This document shows positions 25,996 to 35,654 of a DNA stretch of 64,000 bases, piece after piece (position 1 is the first letter of the stretch; each line of letters opens with the position of its first letter). The translations under genes and the position numbers were made by a program. Where the stretch lies: the NCBI GenBank assembly GCA_017477505.1, contig JAFUVQ010000054.1:143471-207470 (forward strand), read 5' to 3'. The stretch comes from Eubacterium sp. (lineage in GTDB: Bacteria > Bacillota > Clostridia > Lachnospirales > Lachnospiraceae). The notes beneath the pieces were generated by a model. It saw only the letters and a program-made list of their open reading frames with translations. It did no database searches and had not been told where the DNA came from.

Positions 25996-27510
25996 ATGGT
26001 AACCAACGACGAAGGAATAGTTAGTTTTAAACATAAAGTAATGGAAGAGGTCGCAAGGCTTGCCTGGGAAGGAAAGCTTTCCGATGATTATTTTGAGGAA
26101 CTTGTATATAAGCTTATACCGGGGCCAAAGGCTACCTATAGATGCTGTATATATAAAGAAAGAGAACTGGTGAGACAGCGTATCAATCTTTCTTTGGGCA
26201 AGAATCCTACTCCGGAGAAAAAGAATTCAAAAAATGTTATCCAGGTGCTTGATCCCGCATGTGATGAGTGCCCGATAGCATCCTATGTTGTGACGGATAA
26301 TTGCAGGAACTGTATGGGAAAGGCATGTATCAATTCATGCCCTTTTGGCGCGATAAGCGTTGGGCGTGACAGAACTCATATAGATCCGTCAAAGTGCAAG
26401 GAATGCGGCAAGTGTGCGGCAGCGTGTCCATATAATGCCATAGCTCATCTGGAGAGACCATGTAAGAAGGCATGTTCGGTAGGCGCCATAACTTATAATG
26501 ATGACGGACTCTGTATCATCGATGAAGAAAAATGTATACAGTGCGGTCATTGCATTCATACCTGTCCTTTTGGCGCAATTACATCCAAGTCATATCTTGT
26601 GGATATTATAAATGAGATCAGAGCAGGCAAGAAGGTTATAGCCATGTGCGCACCGGCTACCGAGGGACAGTTCGGCTCGGATATTTCCATGGCAAGTGTA
26701 AGAGAAGCACTTAAAGAGATGGGATTCTTTGACATGGTTGAGGTCGGTCTCGGCGGTGATATGACTGCGGTATATGAGTCTCTTGAATGGATGGAGGCTC
26801 TTGAGGAAGGCAGGAAGCTTACGACATCCTGCTGCCCGGCATTTATAAATATGATGAAAAAGAATTTCCCGGATCTGTATCATAATAATAAATCAGAAAC
26901 AATCTCGCCTATGTGCGCTGTTTCGAGATATCTTAAAAGCATTCATCCCGGGTGTATTACTGTATTTATCGGTCCGTGCATTGCCAAAAAAGCGGAATCT
27001 CAGGACAAGGATATTCCCGATAATGCGGATTATGTAATGACCTATGGTGAATTCAGAGCTCTTCTCAGGTCTAAGGATACGAAACTTAAGCCTGTTGAGG
27101 AAGGATACCAGGAAGCGTCTCTCTGGGGCAAGCGTTTTGCGGGAAGCGGCGGAGTTGCCGGAGCGGTTCTCGAATGCATGGCTGAGAGGGGCTGTGATAC
27201 AAGCAGCATTACTCTCAAAAAATGTGCAGGCAGTCAGGAATGCAAGACGGCACTTATGCTTCTTAAGGCAGGAAGGCTGCAGGAGGACTTCATAGAAGGA
27301 ATGATGTGCCCGGGCGGCTGCGTTGGAGGACCTTCGAAGCATAAGGCTGAAAATGAGATAATCAAGGCAAGAGAAGGACTGCTTAAGAAAGCAGACAATA
27401 GGCATGTAATGGATAATATCAAGAATTATCCTATGGATAGTTTCTCGATGTACAGAGATGGTCATATGGAGCCGGAGCATGATCCGGATATTGAAAGGAA
27501 GGAACAATGA
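25996..27510 (+). CDS. Monomeric [FeFe] hydrogenase-like iron-sulfur protein (group B type)
   Basis: A 504-residue protein. Cysteine clusters around 103-115, 134-144 and 180-190 (CKECGKCAAAC and CIQCGHCIHTC) form ferredoxin-like [4Fe-4S] sites. The H-cluster motifs follow: TSCCPAF near 277, GPCIAKKAE near 327 and MMCPGGCVGGP near 436. These differ from the group A forms TSCCPGW, MPCxxKxxE and GGGQP and agree with group B enzymes of clostridia. An extra cysteine-rich N-terminal part is present. It would exchange electrons between ferredoxin and protons or act as a hydrogen/redox sensor; no maturation genes are nearby. It is followed by two membrane protein genes, the first overlapping by 4 bases. 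Confidence 0.86.
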   Translation: MVTNDEGIVSFKHKVMEEVARLAWEGKLSDDYFEELVYKLIPGPKATYRCCIYKERELVRQRINLSLGKNPTPEKKNSKNVIQVLDPACDECPIASYVVTDNCRNCMGKACINSCPFGAISVGRDRTHIDPSKCKECGKCAAACPYNAIAHLERPCKKACSVGAITYNDDGLCIIDEEKCIQCGHCIHTCPFGAITSKSYLVDIINEIRAGKKVIAMCAPATEGQFGSDISMASVREALKEMGFFDMVEVGLGGDMTAVYESLEWMEALEEGRKLTTSCCPAFINMMKKNFPDLYHNNKSETISPMCAVSRYLKSIHPGCITVFIGPCIAKKAESQDKDIPDNADYVMTYGEFRALLRSKDTKLKPVEEGYQEASLWGKRFAGSGGVAGAVLECMAERGCDTSSITLKKCAGSQECKTALMLLKAGRLQEDFIEGMMCPGGCVGGPSKHKAENEIIKAREGLLKKADNRHVMDNIKNYPMDSFSMYRDGHMEPEHDPDIERKEQ

Positions 27511-27968
27511 TAGACGAGCAGAAGGTCAGGCTTATGACTAAGATTGCTGTTTTTGAAGAGAAAGAAGAAAACAGTGAGCTTATAATGAGTAAATATTTCC
27601 TGAAGGACTATGTAAAATTCCATTGTCTAACAACGTTGCTGAGTTCAACGTTCTGTTACTGGATAATCGTGGCGGCATATGTTTTCATTAATTTTGACAA
27701 TATTCTGTCAGAGCTTAAACTGGAAGATTATTTCGATGTTATAGCACAGCTGATGAAATGGTATGTGATATTCTGCGGCGTTTTCTTCATAATCGGTTTT
27801 ATTGTTTATACTATAAGATTCATGGTGGCCAGGAAAGATATTCTGGCATATAACAAGAATCTTACGAGATTATATAATTACCTTGATGATGAGGAAATGC
27901 GTGATAATCGCGGTACGGTCGGTAACAGCTTCGGCGATGACACCTATGATATGGGAGAGGATAAATAG
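27507..27968 (+). CDS. Small membrane protein, function unknown
   Basis: A 153-residue protein with two hydrophobic helices (about 46-66 and 90-116) and polar ends; both termini are probably cytoplasmic. I recognise no family. Its start overlaps the hydrogenase stop (ATGA) and it ends 2 bases before the next membrane protein gene, so all three are co-translated. The context suggests a membrane partner of its neighbours, but nothing in the sequence shows the role. Confidence 0.75.
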   Translation: MIDEQKVRLMTKIAVFEEKEENSELIMSKYFLKDYVKFHCLTTLLSSTFCYWIIVAAYVFINFDNILSELKLEDYFDVIAQLMKWYVIFCGVFFIIGFIVYTIRFMVARKDILAYNKNLTRLYNYLDDEEMRDNRGTVGNSFGDDTYDMGEDK

Positions 27969-27970
27969 CG

Positions 27971-29149
27971 ATGAAATATTTACTTAAGATAAGAAACAGG
28001 ATCAGGGATGCAATCAGAGAATATGATGAGATAGTCACTCCTGTATTAAAGTTTATCTGGTGCTTTGTCTGTTTTTATTCAATACACATGATGTTTGGGT
28101 ATTCTGATCTCTTTGGTCAGATTCCTGTAATATTCCTTCTTTCGGTAATATTTGCGATATTCAGTGATAAATTCATGTTCTTCGTGGCGGGTATCATTTT
28201 TACCATGAATGTTTATGAAGTATCTCTTGAAGCGGCAGTTCTTTTCGGAGTTATCTATATAGCAATCTATTGCATGTATATAAGATTCTTCCCAAACTAT
28301 GGATATGTGATTTTCATCGCTGCTATCTGCTGTATGATCCATATGGAATTCCTTATTCCACTTGTGGTAGGTATGATCGCAGGTGTAGGCGGCATCGTAC
28401 CTGCAGCTGCAGGACTTCTTATATATAATTTCTCGGTTGCACTTAAGGATATTGACCAGATGAACAAAAGTCTTACGGCTCCTGAAGGAACAGAAGCCTT
28501 TAAGTTCCTGGTAGAAAATGTGCTTAAGGATAAGAATATGATGCTTATGGCTATAGTATTTGCGGTTGCCATAATTGTTATCCATATAGTAAGAAAGATT
28601 TCATTTAATTATTCGGTATATGTTGCAGTGCTGCTTGGTGCTGTATCTTCTGTAGGTGCCTATGTTGTAGCGGCAGGATCCCTCGGAATTGATGCAGATG
28701 TACCTTCAGTTTTACTCGGAACCTTCATGGGACTTGTTATCGCACTTGTGATACAGGTCTTCAGAGGAATCCTGGATTACAAGCATACTGAAAATGTACA
28801 GTTTGAGGATGATGATTATTATTACTATGTGAAGGCTGTACCGAAGATTGATCCTGAAAAGAAGAAACATGTAGCGCCTAAGAGAAAGGTTCGTAAGAAG
28901 AAGGTCGTTAAGAAAGTCAGACGTGAATATGATGATTATGATTCATATGATGATTATCCTGCAGCTGAGAAGACTGCTCCGGCAGATAATTTTGCTCCTG
29001 CCGGTGACCTTGATTCAGGAGATACTAAGGCAGAAGATACTTCTTCAGCAGAATCATCAGGTGATTCTGTAATGGATAATGCGGCAGAAAGAGGTGAAGA
29101 GAGAAGACCTTCATCAGGAAATGACAACAGAAGAAAGAAAAGAAGATAA
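27971..29149 (+). CDS. Polytopic membrane protein with basic/acidic tail
   Basis: A 392-residue protein with about seven or eight hydrophobic helices over residues 25-265 and a hydrophilic C-terminus of about 115 residues. The tail has a lysine-rich block (KKKHVAPKRKVRKKKVVKKV), then a DYDSYDDY cluster and a Ser/Glu/Asp-rich end finishing in RRKKRR. Family not recognised. It lies 49 bases before cdaA in the same direction and may be co-expressed with the c-di-AMP module. The tail could bind nucleic acid or acidic partners; this is speculation. Confidence 0.75.
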   Translation: MKYLLKIRNRIRDAIREYDEIVTPVLKFIWCFVCFYSIHMMFGYSDLFGQIPVIFLLSVIFAIFSDKFMFFVAGIIFTMNVYEVSLEAAVLFGVIYIAIYCMYIRFFPNYGYVIFIAAICCMIHMEFLIPLVVGMIAGVGGIVPAAAGLLIYNFSVALKDIDQMNKSLTAPEGTEAFKFLVENVLKDKNMMLMAIVFAVAIIVIHIVRKISFNYSVYVAVLLGAVSSVGAYVVAAGSLGIDADVPSVLLGTFMGLVIALVIQVFRGILDYKHTENVQFEDDDYYYYVKAVPKIDPEKKKHVAPKRKVRKKKVVKKVRREYDDYDSYDDYPAAEKTAPADNFAPAGDLDSGDTKAEDTSSAESSGDSVMDNAAERGEERRPSSGNDNRRKKRR

Positions 29150-29197
29150 TCCCAAAGGCAGTCACTTAGATTAAAAATAAAGCAGAAAGGAGTCGGA

Positions 29198-30079
29198 ATG
29201 GATAGAATTCTTCAATACTTAAGTTCATATTTTGACTGGTTTTTCATTCCGAAGATCACTGTATTTGATGTAATTGATGTGGTTGTTGTTACATTAATAG
29301 TCTATGAACTCCTGATCTGGATTAAGAATACCCGTGCATGGACACTCCTAAAGGGTATAGTATTCATACTTGGCATTATGATAGTTGCGTATGCTTTCAA
29401 GCTGAATACTATTCTGTTCATAACCAGAAATGTTTTCAGTATCGGTATCATTGCAATCGTTATACTTTTCCAGCCGGAGCTGAGACGTGCCCTTGATGAA
29501 CTGGGACGAAACAGGTTTACTGACAGTATCGGTAATTTTTTCGCAAAACTGTTCGGAGTAGGACGAAAAGAGGTGACCATAGGACTCAGTGATAAGAGTA
29601 TATATGAAATAGTCAAGGCTTCTCTTGATATGAGCAGGGCGAAGACGGGAGCTCTTATTGTCATTGAAAATGATACACCTCTTGGTGAATATGAAAGCAC
29701 AGGTATATCTATAGATGCGGCTATTTCCGCACAGCTTCTGACTAATATTTTTGAGAAAAATACACCTCTTCATGACGGTGCGGTAATAGTCAGAGACAAT
29801 CGTATAGTATCAGCAACCTGTTATCTTCCTCTTACAGACAGAAATGACCTTACCAAGGAACTTGGTACGAGACACAGAGCCGGTATCGGCATAAGTGAAG
29901 TGTCCGACAGTGTCACCATTATTGTATCAGAGGAGACGGGTTCTATTTCCGTTGCAAAGAAAGGCAATATTCTTAGAAATCTTTCCGAGAATGGTCTCAG
30001 AGAGCAGCTTCTCGACCTCCAGATCAAGCCTGTTGAAAAACACAGGAAGAAATCAAGGAAGGGAGGTCTTAAGATATGA
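29198..30079 (+). CDS. cdaA: Diadenylate cyclase CdaA
   Basis: A 293-residue membrane enzyme that makes c-di-AMP from two ATP. Three N-terminal helices (about 26-95) precede the DAC domain. Catalytic motifs are DGA (residues 193-195, in PLHDGAVIV) and RHR (225-227, in TRHRAGIG). Length matches CdaA. It overlaps the start of the YbbR-domain gene by 4 bases, the normal cdaA-cdaR arrangement. AAAGGAG precedes ATG 29198. c-di-AMP controls potassium and osmolyte balance and wall stability in Firmicutes. Confidence 0.97.
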   Translation: MDRILQYLSSYFDWFFIPKITVFDVIDVVVVTLIVYELLIWIKNTRAWTLLKGIVFILGIMIVAYAFKLNTILFITRNVFSIGIIAIVILFQPELRRALDELGRNRFTDSIGNFFAKLFGVGRKEVTIGLSDKSIYEIVKASLDMSRAKTGALIVIENDTPLGEYESTGISIDAAISAQLLTNIFEKNTPLHDGAVIVRDNRIVSATCYLPLTDRNDLTKELGTRHRAGIGISEVSDSVTIIVSEETGSISVAKKGNILRNLSENGLREQLLDLQIKPVEKHRKKSRKGGLKI

Positions 30080-31335
30080 GTCTGAAGAATTTCCTTAAAA
30101 AATGGGTTATAAAGAACTTCCAGTATAAACTTTTGGCATTTCTTATTGCAGTAGTTCTCTGGTTTATAGTAATGCATGTGGATAATTATATGATCACCAA
30201 GACCATATACGGCATTCCTGTAGAGACCTTGAACGGAGAAGCTATAGAGGAAACAGGCAATCTCTATGCCATAACAGACGGTGAAACAGTTGATATCATC
30301 GTAAAGGGTGAGAGAAGTATAGTTGATGAGCTCCGTGCTGACGACTTCAAGGCGACGGCGGATCTTTCGAAGCTTTCGCTTACAAATGCAGCCAAAATTG
30401 ATGTGAAGGCTATGAACGGTAAGGTGAGTGAAGCAATAACCATCACATGTCTTAATGAATATGTGAATCTCAGTATAGAGCCTATGGTAGAGAAGAATCT
30501 TTCCATTTCCATCTATCCTGAGGGAAATGTAGCCAGCGGCTTTGCTCTTGGCAACATGGTGGCAACGCCTAACCTTATAACAGTTTCCGGACCTGAGACG
30601 GTTATCGACAAGATCGTTACCGTCAGAGCTGTTGTAAATGTACAGAATACACGTACTTCTTTCAGTACCGAAGCATCTCTGGTATGCCTGGACAGCAGTG
30701 GAAATGCCATAAATGCCAAGCAGGTCAAGCTCAGCAGTGATAAGGTTGATGTAAGTGTTGCAGTATATCCTGTGAAGTCGGTGAACGTAAGTGTAAAATC
30801 AACAGGTAATGTTGCCGATGGATATAAACTTGAGGAAATAACCTATAATCCTGATGTTATAAATGTTGCTGGCGAAGTGGCAGTTCTCGATGCACTTTCA
30901 GCTATAGAGATTAATGATATCTCCGTGGCCGGCAAGAGTGAGGATTATGAGTTAAATGTAGATATAGCGGATTATCTTCCTGAAGGAGTTATGCTCGCTG
31001 ATGAAAATACTCAGATAGCAATCAAGGTTACTATAGCTAAGATTGTTCAGAAGGTCATATCAGTTACTACCAGTGACCTTTCACTGCTGAATGCTTCTGA
31101 CGATCTCGAATACAGAGTTGTTATACCGGGAAGTTACAGGCTGATGGTTTCAGCTACAGAAGATGATATACAGGATATCGATATTTCCGATCTTGAATTA
31201 TCGCTTGATGTGAAGGACCTCAAAGCAGGTACACATGAAGTTGTTGTTAATTACAAGCAGAGTGAAGATTATACAGTTACCATGAATGGGGCGGCGACTG
31301 TTATAATCAAGAACAAAGAGGAAGGTGGGGAGTAA
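30076..31335 (+). CDS. cdaR: YbbR-domain regulator of CdaA
   Basis: A 419-residue protein with one N-terminal membrane helix (LLAFLIAVVLWFIVMHV) and an extracytoplasmic part built of four YbbR repeats, each about 80 residues with a conserved beta pattern (for example NLITVSGPETVID and PDVINVAGEVAVLDAL). CdaR proteins bind and modulate CdaA. The usual third gene glmM is absent; a sirtuin gene follows instead. Confidence 0.93.
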   Translation: MSLKNFLKKWVIKNFQYKLLAFLIAVVLWFIVMHVDNYMITKTIYGIPVETLNGEAIEETGNLYAITDGETVDIIVKGERSIVDELRADDFKATADLSKLSLTNAAKIDVKAMNGKVSEAITITCLNEYVNLSIEPMVEKNLSISIYPEGNVASGFALGNMVATPNLITVSGPETVIDKIVTVRAVVNVQNTRTSFSTEASLVCLDSSGNAINAKQVKLSSDKVDVSVAVYPVKSVNVSVKSTGNVADGYKLEEITYNPDVINVAGEVAVLDALSAIEINDISVAGKSEDYELNVDIADYLPEGVMLADENTQIAIKVTIAKIVQKVISVTTSDLSLLNASDDLEYRVVIPGSYRLMVSATEDDIQDIDISDLELSLDVKDLKAGTHEVVVNYKQSEDYTVTMNGAATVIIKNKEEGGE

Positions 31336-31339
31336 GCTT

Positions 31340-32062
31340 ATGGATGATGAAATCAAAAAATTGCAGGAAGCAGTAGACGAATCAAACTATATCGTATTCT
31401 TCGGGGGCGCCGGAGTTTCAACAGAAAGCGGAATACCTGACTTCAGAAGCCAGGATGGGCTATATCATCAGAAGTATAAATATCCGCCGGAAACCATAGT
31501 AAGTCATACATTTTTTGTTACAAAGACTGAAGAATTCTATGAGTTTTACAGAGATAAGATGATAGCTCCGGATGCAAAACCGAATGCTGCACATCTTAAG
31601 CTTGCGGAGATGGAACAAAAGGGTAAGCTTAAGGCTGTCATTACACAGAATATAGACGGACTTCATCAGGATGCGGGCAGTAAGGAAGTGCTTGAGCTTC
31701 ATGGTTCGGTAAGGAGAAATTACTGCACAAGATGTCATAAGTTCTTTGATGTGGATTATATCTATAATTCAAAAGGTATACCAAAGTGCGAATGCGGCGG
31801 GCTTATAAAGCCTGACGTGGTTCTCTATGAGGAAGGTCTCGATAATGATATTATCTCAAGAACCATAGACCATATCCGTAACGCCGATATGCTCATAATC
31901 GGAGGTACATCATTGGTTGTATATCCTGCGGCAGGATTTATCGATTTCTTCAAGGGAAAACATCTGGCAGTTATCAATATGTCGGAGACGGCGCGAAGCA
32001 CCTCTGCAGATATCATCATACGTGATAAGATTGGACAGGTAATGAGTCAGATTACCGTTTAA
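31340..32062 (+). CDS. NAD-dependent protein deacylase (sirtuin)
   Basis: A 240-residue Sir2-family enzyme that removes acyl groups from lysines with NAD as co-substrate. Motifs: GAGVSTESGIPDFRS, TQNIDGLH with the catalytic histidine in LELHGSV, the zinc cysteines CTRC and CECG, and GGTSLVVYPAAG. ATG 31340 is preferred over an in-frame GTG at 31325 because GGGGAG lies 7-8 bases upstream. The gene overlaps nothing but follows cdaR by 4 bases, so it is probably the last gene of that operon. Confidence 0.94.
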   Translation: MDDEIKKLQEAVDESNYIVFFGGAGVSTESGIPDFRSQDGLYHQKYKYPPETIVSHTFFVTKTEEFYEFYRDKMIAPDAKPNAAHLKLAEMEQKGKLKAVITQNIDGLHQDAGSKEVLELHGSVRRNYCTRCHKFFDVDYIYNSKGIPKCECGGLIKPDVVLYEEGLDNDIISRTIDHIRNADMLIIGGTSLVVYPAAGFIDFFKGKHLAVINMSETARSTSADIIIRDKIGQVMSQITV

Positions 32063-32100
32063 TATGTTTGAAATAATAAGACAATGTTTGTAAACTGTAA

Positions 32101-32140
32101 AAGCCTATCGAAAATGTCATGATTTTCGATAGGCTTTTTT
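32101..32140. terminator. Bidirectional terminator between sirtuin and prs
   Basis: AAGCCTATCGAAAAT (32101-32115) pairs perfectly with ATTTTCGATAGGCTT (32122-32136), with TTTT on the plus side and an A-rich flank giving T's on the minus side. It serves the converging sirtuin and prs transcripts. Confidence 0.92.
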
Positions 32141-32145
32141 ATCAT

Positions 32146-33354
32146 TTACAGCATCGGAACCTTGTAGTTCGGGCTGATAGTATGTGTATTTCTGTATTCG
32201 TTGATACGGGCCTGTATACGCTCTGAAGGATCCAGAAGGTCGCTTATGGATGCGTCATGATTCAGATGATCAATGATGATGGCGATATACTTGCTCATAT
32301 CTGCACTGTCGTACCAGGTACGGTCGAAGAGTGCAGGCTTCTGATATGTAAGGTTTGTTGTTATAACCTTGGTTATGATCTTTTCATCAAATGCACGGTC
32401 AAATATTTCAAGGCCGGCTGTGAAAAGACCGAAGGTTGCAAGACAGAATACCCGTTTTGCATTACGTTTCTTAAGTTCCTTTGCAACGTCCAGCATGCTT
32501 TCTCCGGAAGCTATCATGTCATCGATAATGATAACATCCTTGCCCTCTACGGAGTCACCAAGGAATTCGTGAGCAACGATAGGATTCTTGCCGTTTACGA
32601 TACGTGTATAGTCACGTCTCTTGTAGAACATTCCCACGTCAACGCCGAAGTGATTTGCAAAGTAGATGGCTCTGTGCATAGCTCCCTCATCCGGGCTTAT
32701 GATCATAAGATGATCTGAATCAAGCTCAAGATCAGGAGTAGAGATAAGAAGTCTCTTGATGAACTGATATGTAGGCATGATAGACTCAAAGCCGTTAAGA
32801 GGTATTGCATTCTGAACACGTGGATCATGTGCATCAAATGTAATGATATTCTCAACACCCATTCCTACAAGCTCCTGAAGTGCGAGAGCGCAGTCAAGAG
32901 ATTCACGGCTGTTACGCTTATGCTGTCTTGATTCATAAAGGAAAGGCATTATTACATTTACACGTTTGCTCTTTCCGCCGATAGCAGCGATGATACGCTT
33001 AAGATCCTGATAATGATCATCAGGAGACATAGGAACCATTCGTCCGCCGAGATTATATTCTATGCTGTAATTTCCTACATCAACGAGAATGTAGATATCA
33101 GTGCCTCTGATAGACTCCTTAAGGGTGCCTTTAGCCTCACCAGAAGCAAAACGCGGGCATTCAGATTCGATTATGTAGGATTCTTTCTCGTAGCCAAGAA
33201 GCATAAATTCATCTGCTGAGGCAAGATCATCTCTTTCTTTTCTCCATTTAACAAGATAGTTGTTGACTTTCTTGCCGAGTTCGGAGCAGCTGTTCATAGG
33301 GATGATGCCCAGGCGTCCTGCAGGTATGGTGATAAGTTTACTTGAGTCAGGCAT
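32146..33354 (-). CDS. prs: Ribose-phosphate pyrophosphokinase
   Basis: A 402-residue PRPP synthetase homologue, which makes PRPP from ribose 5-phosphate and ATP. Visible are the LGGRMVPM/DD-containing N-terminal region, a RQHKRNSRESL flexible loop segment, the ribose-phosphate binding DVIIIDDMIASGESM, and DHL/DEG motifs. It is longer than the standard 310-320 residue enzyme, a form common in Clostridiales. On the minus strand GGAGG lies 8 bases before the ATG at 33354; an upstream in-frame start at 33369 overlaps that site. It stands alone between terminator and repeat. Confidence 0.9.
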   Translation of the reverse strand: MPDSSKLITIPAGRLGIIPMNSCSELGKKVNNYLVKWRKERDDLASADEFMLLGYEKESYIIESECPRFASGEAKGTLKESIRGTDIYILVDVGNYSIEYNLGGRMVPMSPDDHYQDLKRIIAAIGGKSKRVNVIMPFLYESRQHKRNSRESLDCALALQELVGMGVENIITFDAHDPRVQNAIPLNGFESIMPTYQFIKRLLISTPDLELDSDHLMIISPDEGAMHRAIYFANHFGVDVGMFYKRRDYTRIVNGKNPIVAHEFLGDSVEGKDVIIIDDMIASGESMLDVAKELKKRNAKRVFCLATFGLFTAGLEIFDRAFDEKIITKVITTNLTYQKPALFDRTWYDSADMSKYIAIIIDHLNHDASISDLLDPSERIQARINEYRNTHTISPNYKVPML

Positions 33355-33419
33355 GTTTAAAACCTCCATTTTTTGAGTGTGTTAATGGGTTCGTTAAGTG
33401 GCGGATGAGCCACATATTT

Positions 33420-33450
33420 ATGTAATTGGAAACTGAGTTTCCGATTATAT
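33420..33450. repeat. Intergenic hairpin repeat, copy C
   Basis: GTAATTGGAAAC-TGA-GTTTCCGATTAT forms a near-perfect hairpin of the same family as copies at 4771, 13421 and 45587. It lies between the 3' end of the DnaI-like gene and the prs start and may also terminate the former. Confidence 0.65.
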
Positions 33451-34437
33451 ACCCAGCTTTGAGTATCTGATGTTGCGGCCGAAGAATCGTAAGACTTTAT
33501 AGTTTCCGAGTATTCTGGAAACAGTTCTCTCGGTGTATCTTGATTTCAGTTCATTCGGATCCAGGTTAGTGGAAATAATTGTTGAATTCTTTCTTACAAG
33601 TCTCTGGTTGATAACTTCGAAAAATGAACTCTGCACAAATGAGTTTATGCTTTCTGTTCCGAGGTCATCTATTATAAGAAGTTCAGAACTGAAAAGTCTT
33701 TTATAGAGTCCTGAAATCCTTTCATCTTTTCTGTTTCTTACATATTCTGAATAAAGTTCGAAAAGTTCATTACTGGATACGTAAAGCACTTCGTGACCGT
33801 TATCCAGAAGCTCTTTGGCAATACAGTTGCACAGATAGGTCTTTCCGAGACCTATGGGGCCGAAGAGTAGTATGTTACTTCCTTTCGAACCGGTATCAAA
33901 TTCTTCGGTAAATGATTTTGCCGCGTTTACTACACGCTGTATATTATCATAAGGCGAAATTTTCTCATTTTCTGGAACATTTTTTGAAAAGTAATCAAAT
34001 GAGAAGTTCTGAAAATTTTCAACGTTAAGTACATTTATAAGATTGGAATTCTTATATAATTCGGCAGTGATGGTATTTCTGAGACAGGTGCACATCCTGC
34101 CGTCGATGTAGCCTGTATCTTTGCAGATCCCACAGGTGTATACCCGGTCCATATAATCGGCCGGATATCCGTTTTCTGTCAATATCTTCTTTTTGGATGC
34201 GGTAAGTTCTTCGGTTTTTCTCTTTATGGTTTCGGCATCCGGTGCATTGGCAGGATCGGTAATCCTTTTTCTTGCAGCATCTATGGCGAGAGATTTTATC
34301 TCTTTATCGATGCGGTCTATCTCCGGAAGTTTATCATAAATCTCTTCTTTATGTTTTTCCTGAAGCAGAAGATTCTGAAGACTCCGGTTGCCGTATTCTG
34401 CCATGATTCTGTCCATATTAACGGAATATAGGTTCAT
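33445..34437 (-). CDS. DnaI/DnaC-like replicative helicase loader
   Basis: A 330-residue AAA+ protein. The N-terminal part has a zinc-like cysteine set (CGICKDTGYIDGRMCTC), and the C-terminal AAA+ domain has Walker A GPIGLGKT (about residue 190), Walker B LLIIDDLGTE and STNLDPNEL. This fits the DnaC/DnaI loader that places the replicative helicase on DNA. Its start overlaps the stop of the DnaD-like gene by one base, the classic primosome operon. Confidence 0.92.
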   Translation of the reverse strand: MNLYSVNMDRIMAEYGNRSLQNLLLQEKHKEEIYDKLPEIDRIDKEIKSLAIDAARKRITDPANAPDAETIKRKTEELTASKKKILTENGYPADYMDRVYTCGICKDTGYIDGRMCTCLRNTITAELYKNSNLINVLNVENFQNFSFDYFSKNVPENEKISPYDNIQRVVNAAKSFTEEFDTGSKGSNILLFGPIGLGKTYLCNCIAKELLDNGHEVLYVSSNELFELYSEYVRNRKDERISGLYKRLFSSELLIIDDLGTESINSFVQSSFFEVINQRLVRKNSTIISTNLDPNELKSRYTERTVSRILGNYKVLRFFGRNIRYSKLGI

Positions 34438-35516
34438 CAGTCTGTTTCTCCCATAAAGTGCCTTGCAATTCTATTGAAATCGTCATCCTCTGCAGAAGAT
34501 TTTCCGGAGGCTTTAGGCATTTCGGTATGCCTCTTAGTTTCCAGAGCGGCAATGTCCGAAACTACATGTACTCCGGCGGTTTTCCATTTTTCAATGATAC
34601 CATTTACGTATGGAAAGTTTGCGGAATTAGGTTTTGCAATATTTGCCTTCTTACAGGCTTCTATAATAATGTCATCAGAGAAGAGGTCATCATATACCCA
34701 TTTATTTATATATTTAAGCTCGGATGGAGTAGGAGAAACCCTTCCGCCTATGCCCAGATTCTTCATAATATTCTTATAAAGATCCCTGAACTGAGCTATG
34801 TCCTCCGCAGCCTGTTCTCTGGTTTTATAGCCCCGCTTAAACCACTCTATGGCAGTTTTCTCTATAGCGGAACCTGTTGTCTTCTTGAGAGTGGCACAGT
34901 ATTCAAGAAGATATTCCATCAGTTCAAAGTTGAAGCCGAGCTTGTCCTGTATATAGATAAATGAGTTGATGTCGCTCTGGGTAAGAGGTCTGTCAAAATA
35001 TGCTTCGGCCTGGCTCAGAATTTCCTGGAAGTTCTCATCATAATTCTTGGCATTGACAATTTCACTACTTACTCTGCCTTTGGCAGGAACTACGGGAGTC
35101 CGCACTTCCGTTTCAGATGTATCTTCAACATCTTCGTTTTTTGCTTTCTTAGTATCCGAAAGATTGAATACGGCTGTGATATCAACTTCCTTCTTGGCTT
35201 TGTTTCTGATGGCAGGACTGTTTCTGAGGTCCTTCAGAATAATGCCGGAGATATTCTCGGAGCTGTCATAGGTGAATGAGAGTACGTCATTCTTAACCCA
35301 GTACTTGATAGCCCTGGTCACATCGTTTTCGGTGCAGTTGAAATGGTCTGCAATATCAGATATATGGAAACTGCTGTTACTATGGAAAAGTCTTACAAGA
35401 TATATATAGACTTTGACAAAGTCGCCATTGGCATCTGCCATGTAATGATCGATAAAGATATTAGAAATGCTCGAGTAGGTCTCGTTATTCTCAGTTGATA
35501 TATTGATTGTGTTCAT
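34437..35516 (-). CDS. DnaD-like primosome protein
   Basis: A 359-residue replication initiation protein. The N-terminus (about 10-95) is a winged helix that would oligomerise; the C-terminal DnaD_2 part ends in a conserved block near residues 250-300 with YINKWVYDDLFSDDIIIEAC and PYVNGIIEKWKTAGV, which binds DNA. A linker (about 110-150) is acidic and probably disordered. It is the first gene of the operon with the DnaI-like loader and has an extended -10 promoter at 35592-35619. Confidence 0.9.
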   Translation of the reverse strand: MNTINISTENNETYSSISNIFIDHYMADANGDFVKVYIYLVRLFHSNSSFHISDIADHFNCTENDVTRAIKYWVKNDVLSFTYDSSENISGIILKDLRNSPAIRNKAKKEVDITAVFNLSDTKKAKNEDVEDTSETEVRTPVVPAKGRVSSEIVNAKNYDENFQEILSQAEAYFDRPLTQSDINSFIYIQDKLGFNFELMEYLLEYCATLKKTTGSAIEKTAIEWFKRGYKTREQAAEDIAQFRDLYKNIMKNLGIGGRVSPTPSELKYINKWVYDDLFSDDIIIEACKKANIAKPNSANFPYVNGIIEKWKTAGVHVVSDIAALETKRHTEMPKASGKSSAEDDDFNRIARHFMGETD

Positions 35517-35591
35517 TTATGTTATCTCCAAAAAACCTATAGCATTCACTTCGCGGCATATCTCAGCCGACTGTGAATTCCTGGGATTCTG

Positions 35592-35619
35592 ATTATAACA
35601 CGTTAAAAAATAATTGCAA
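35592..35619 (-). promoter_or_regulatory. Promoter of the DnaD-DnaI-like operon
   Basis: Read on the minus strand: TTGCAA (35619-35614), a 16-base spacer ending in TGT, then TATAAT (35597-35592), an extended -10 promoter about 76 bases before the DnaD-like start. Confidence 0.7.
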
Positions 35620-35654
35620 ATCGAGCGGGCTGTTGTTTTAATCAGTTTACTATA

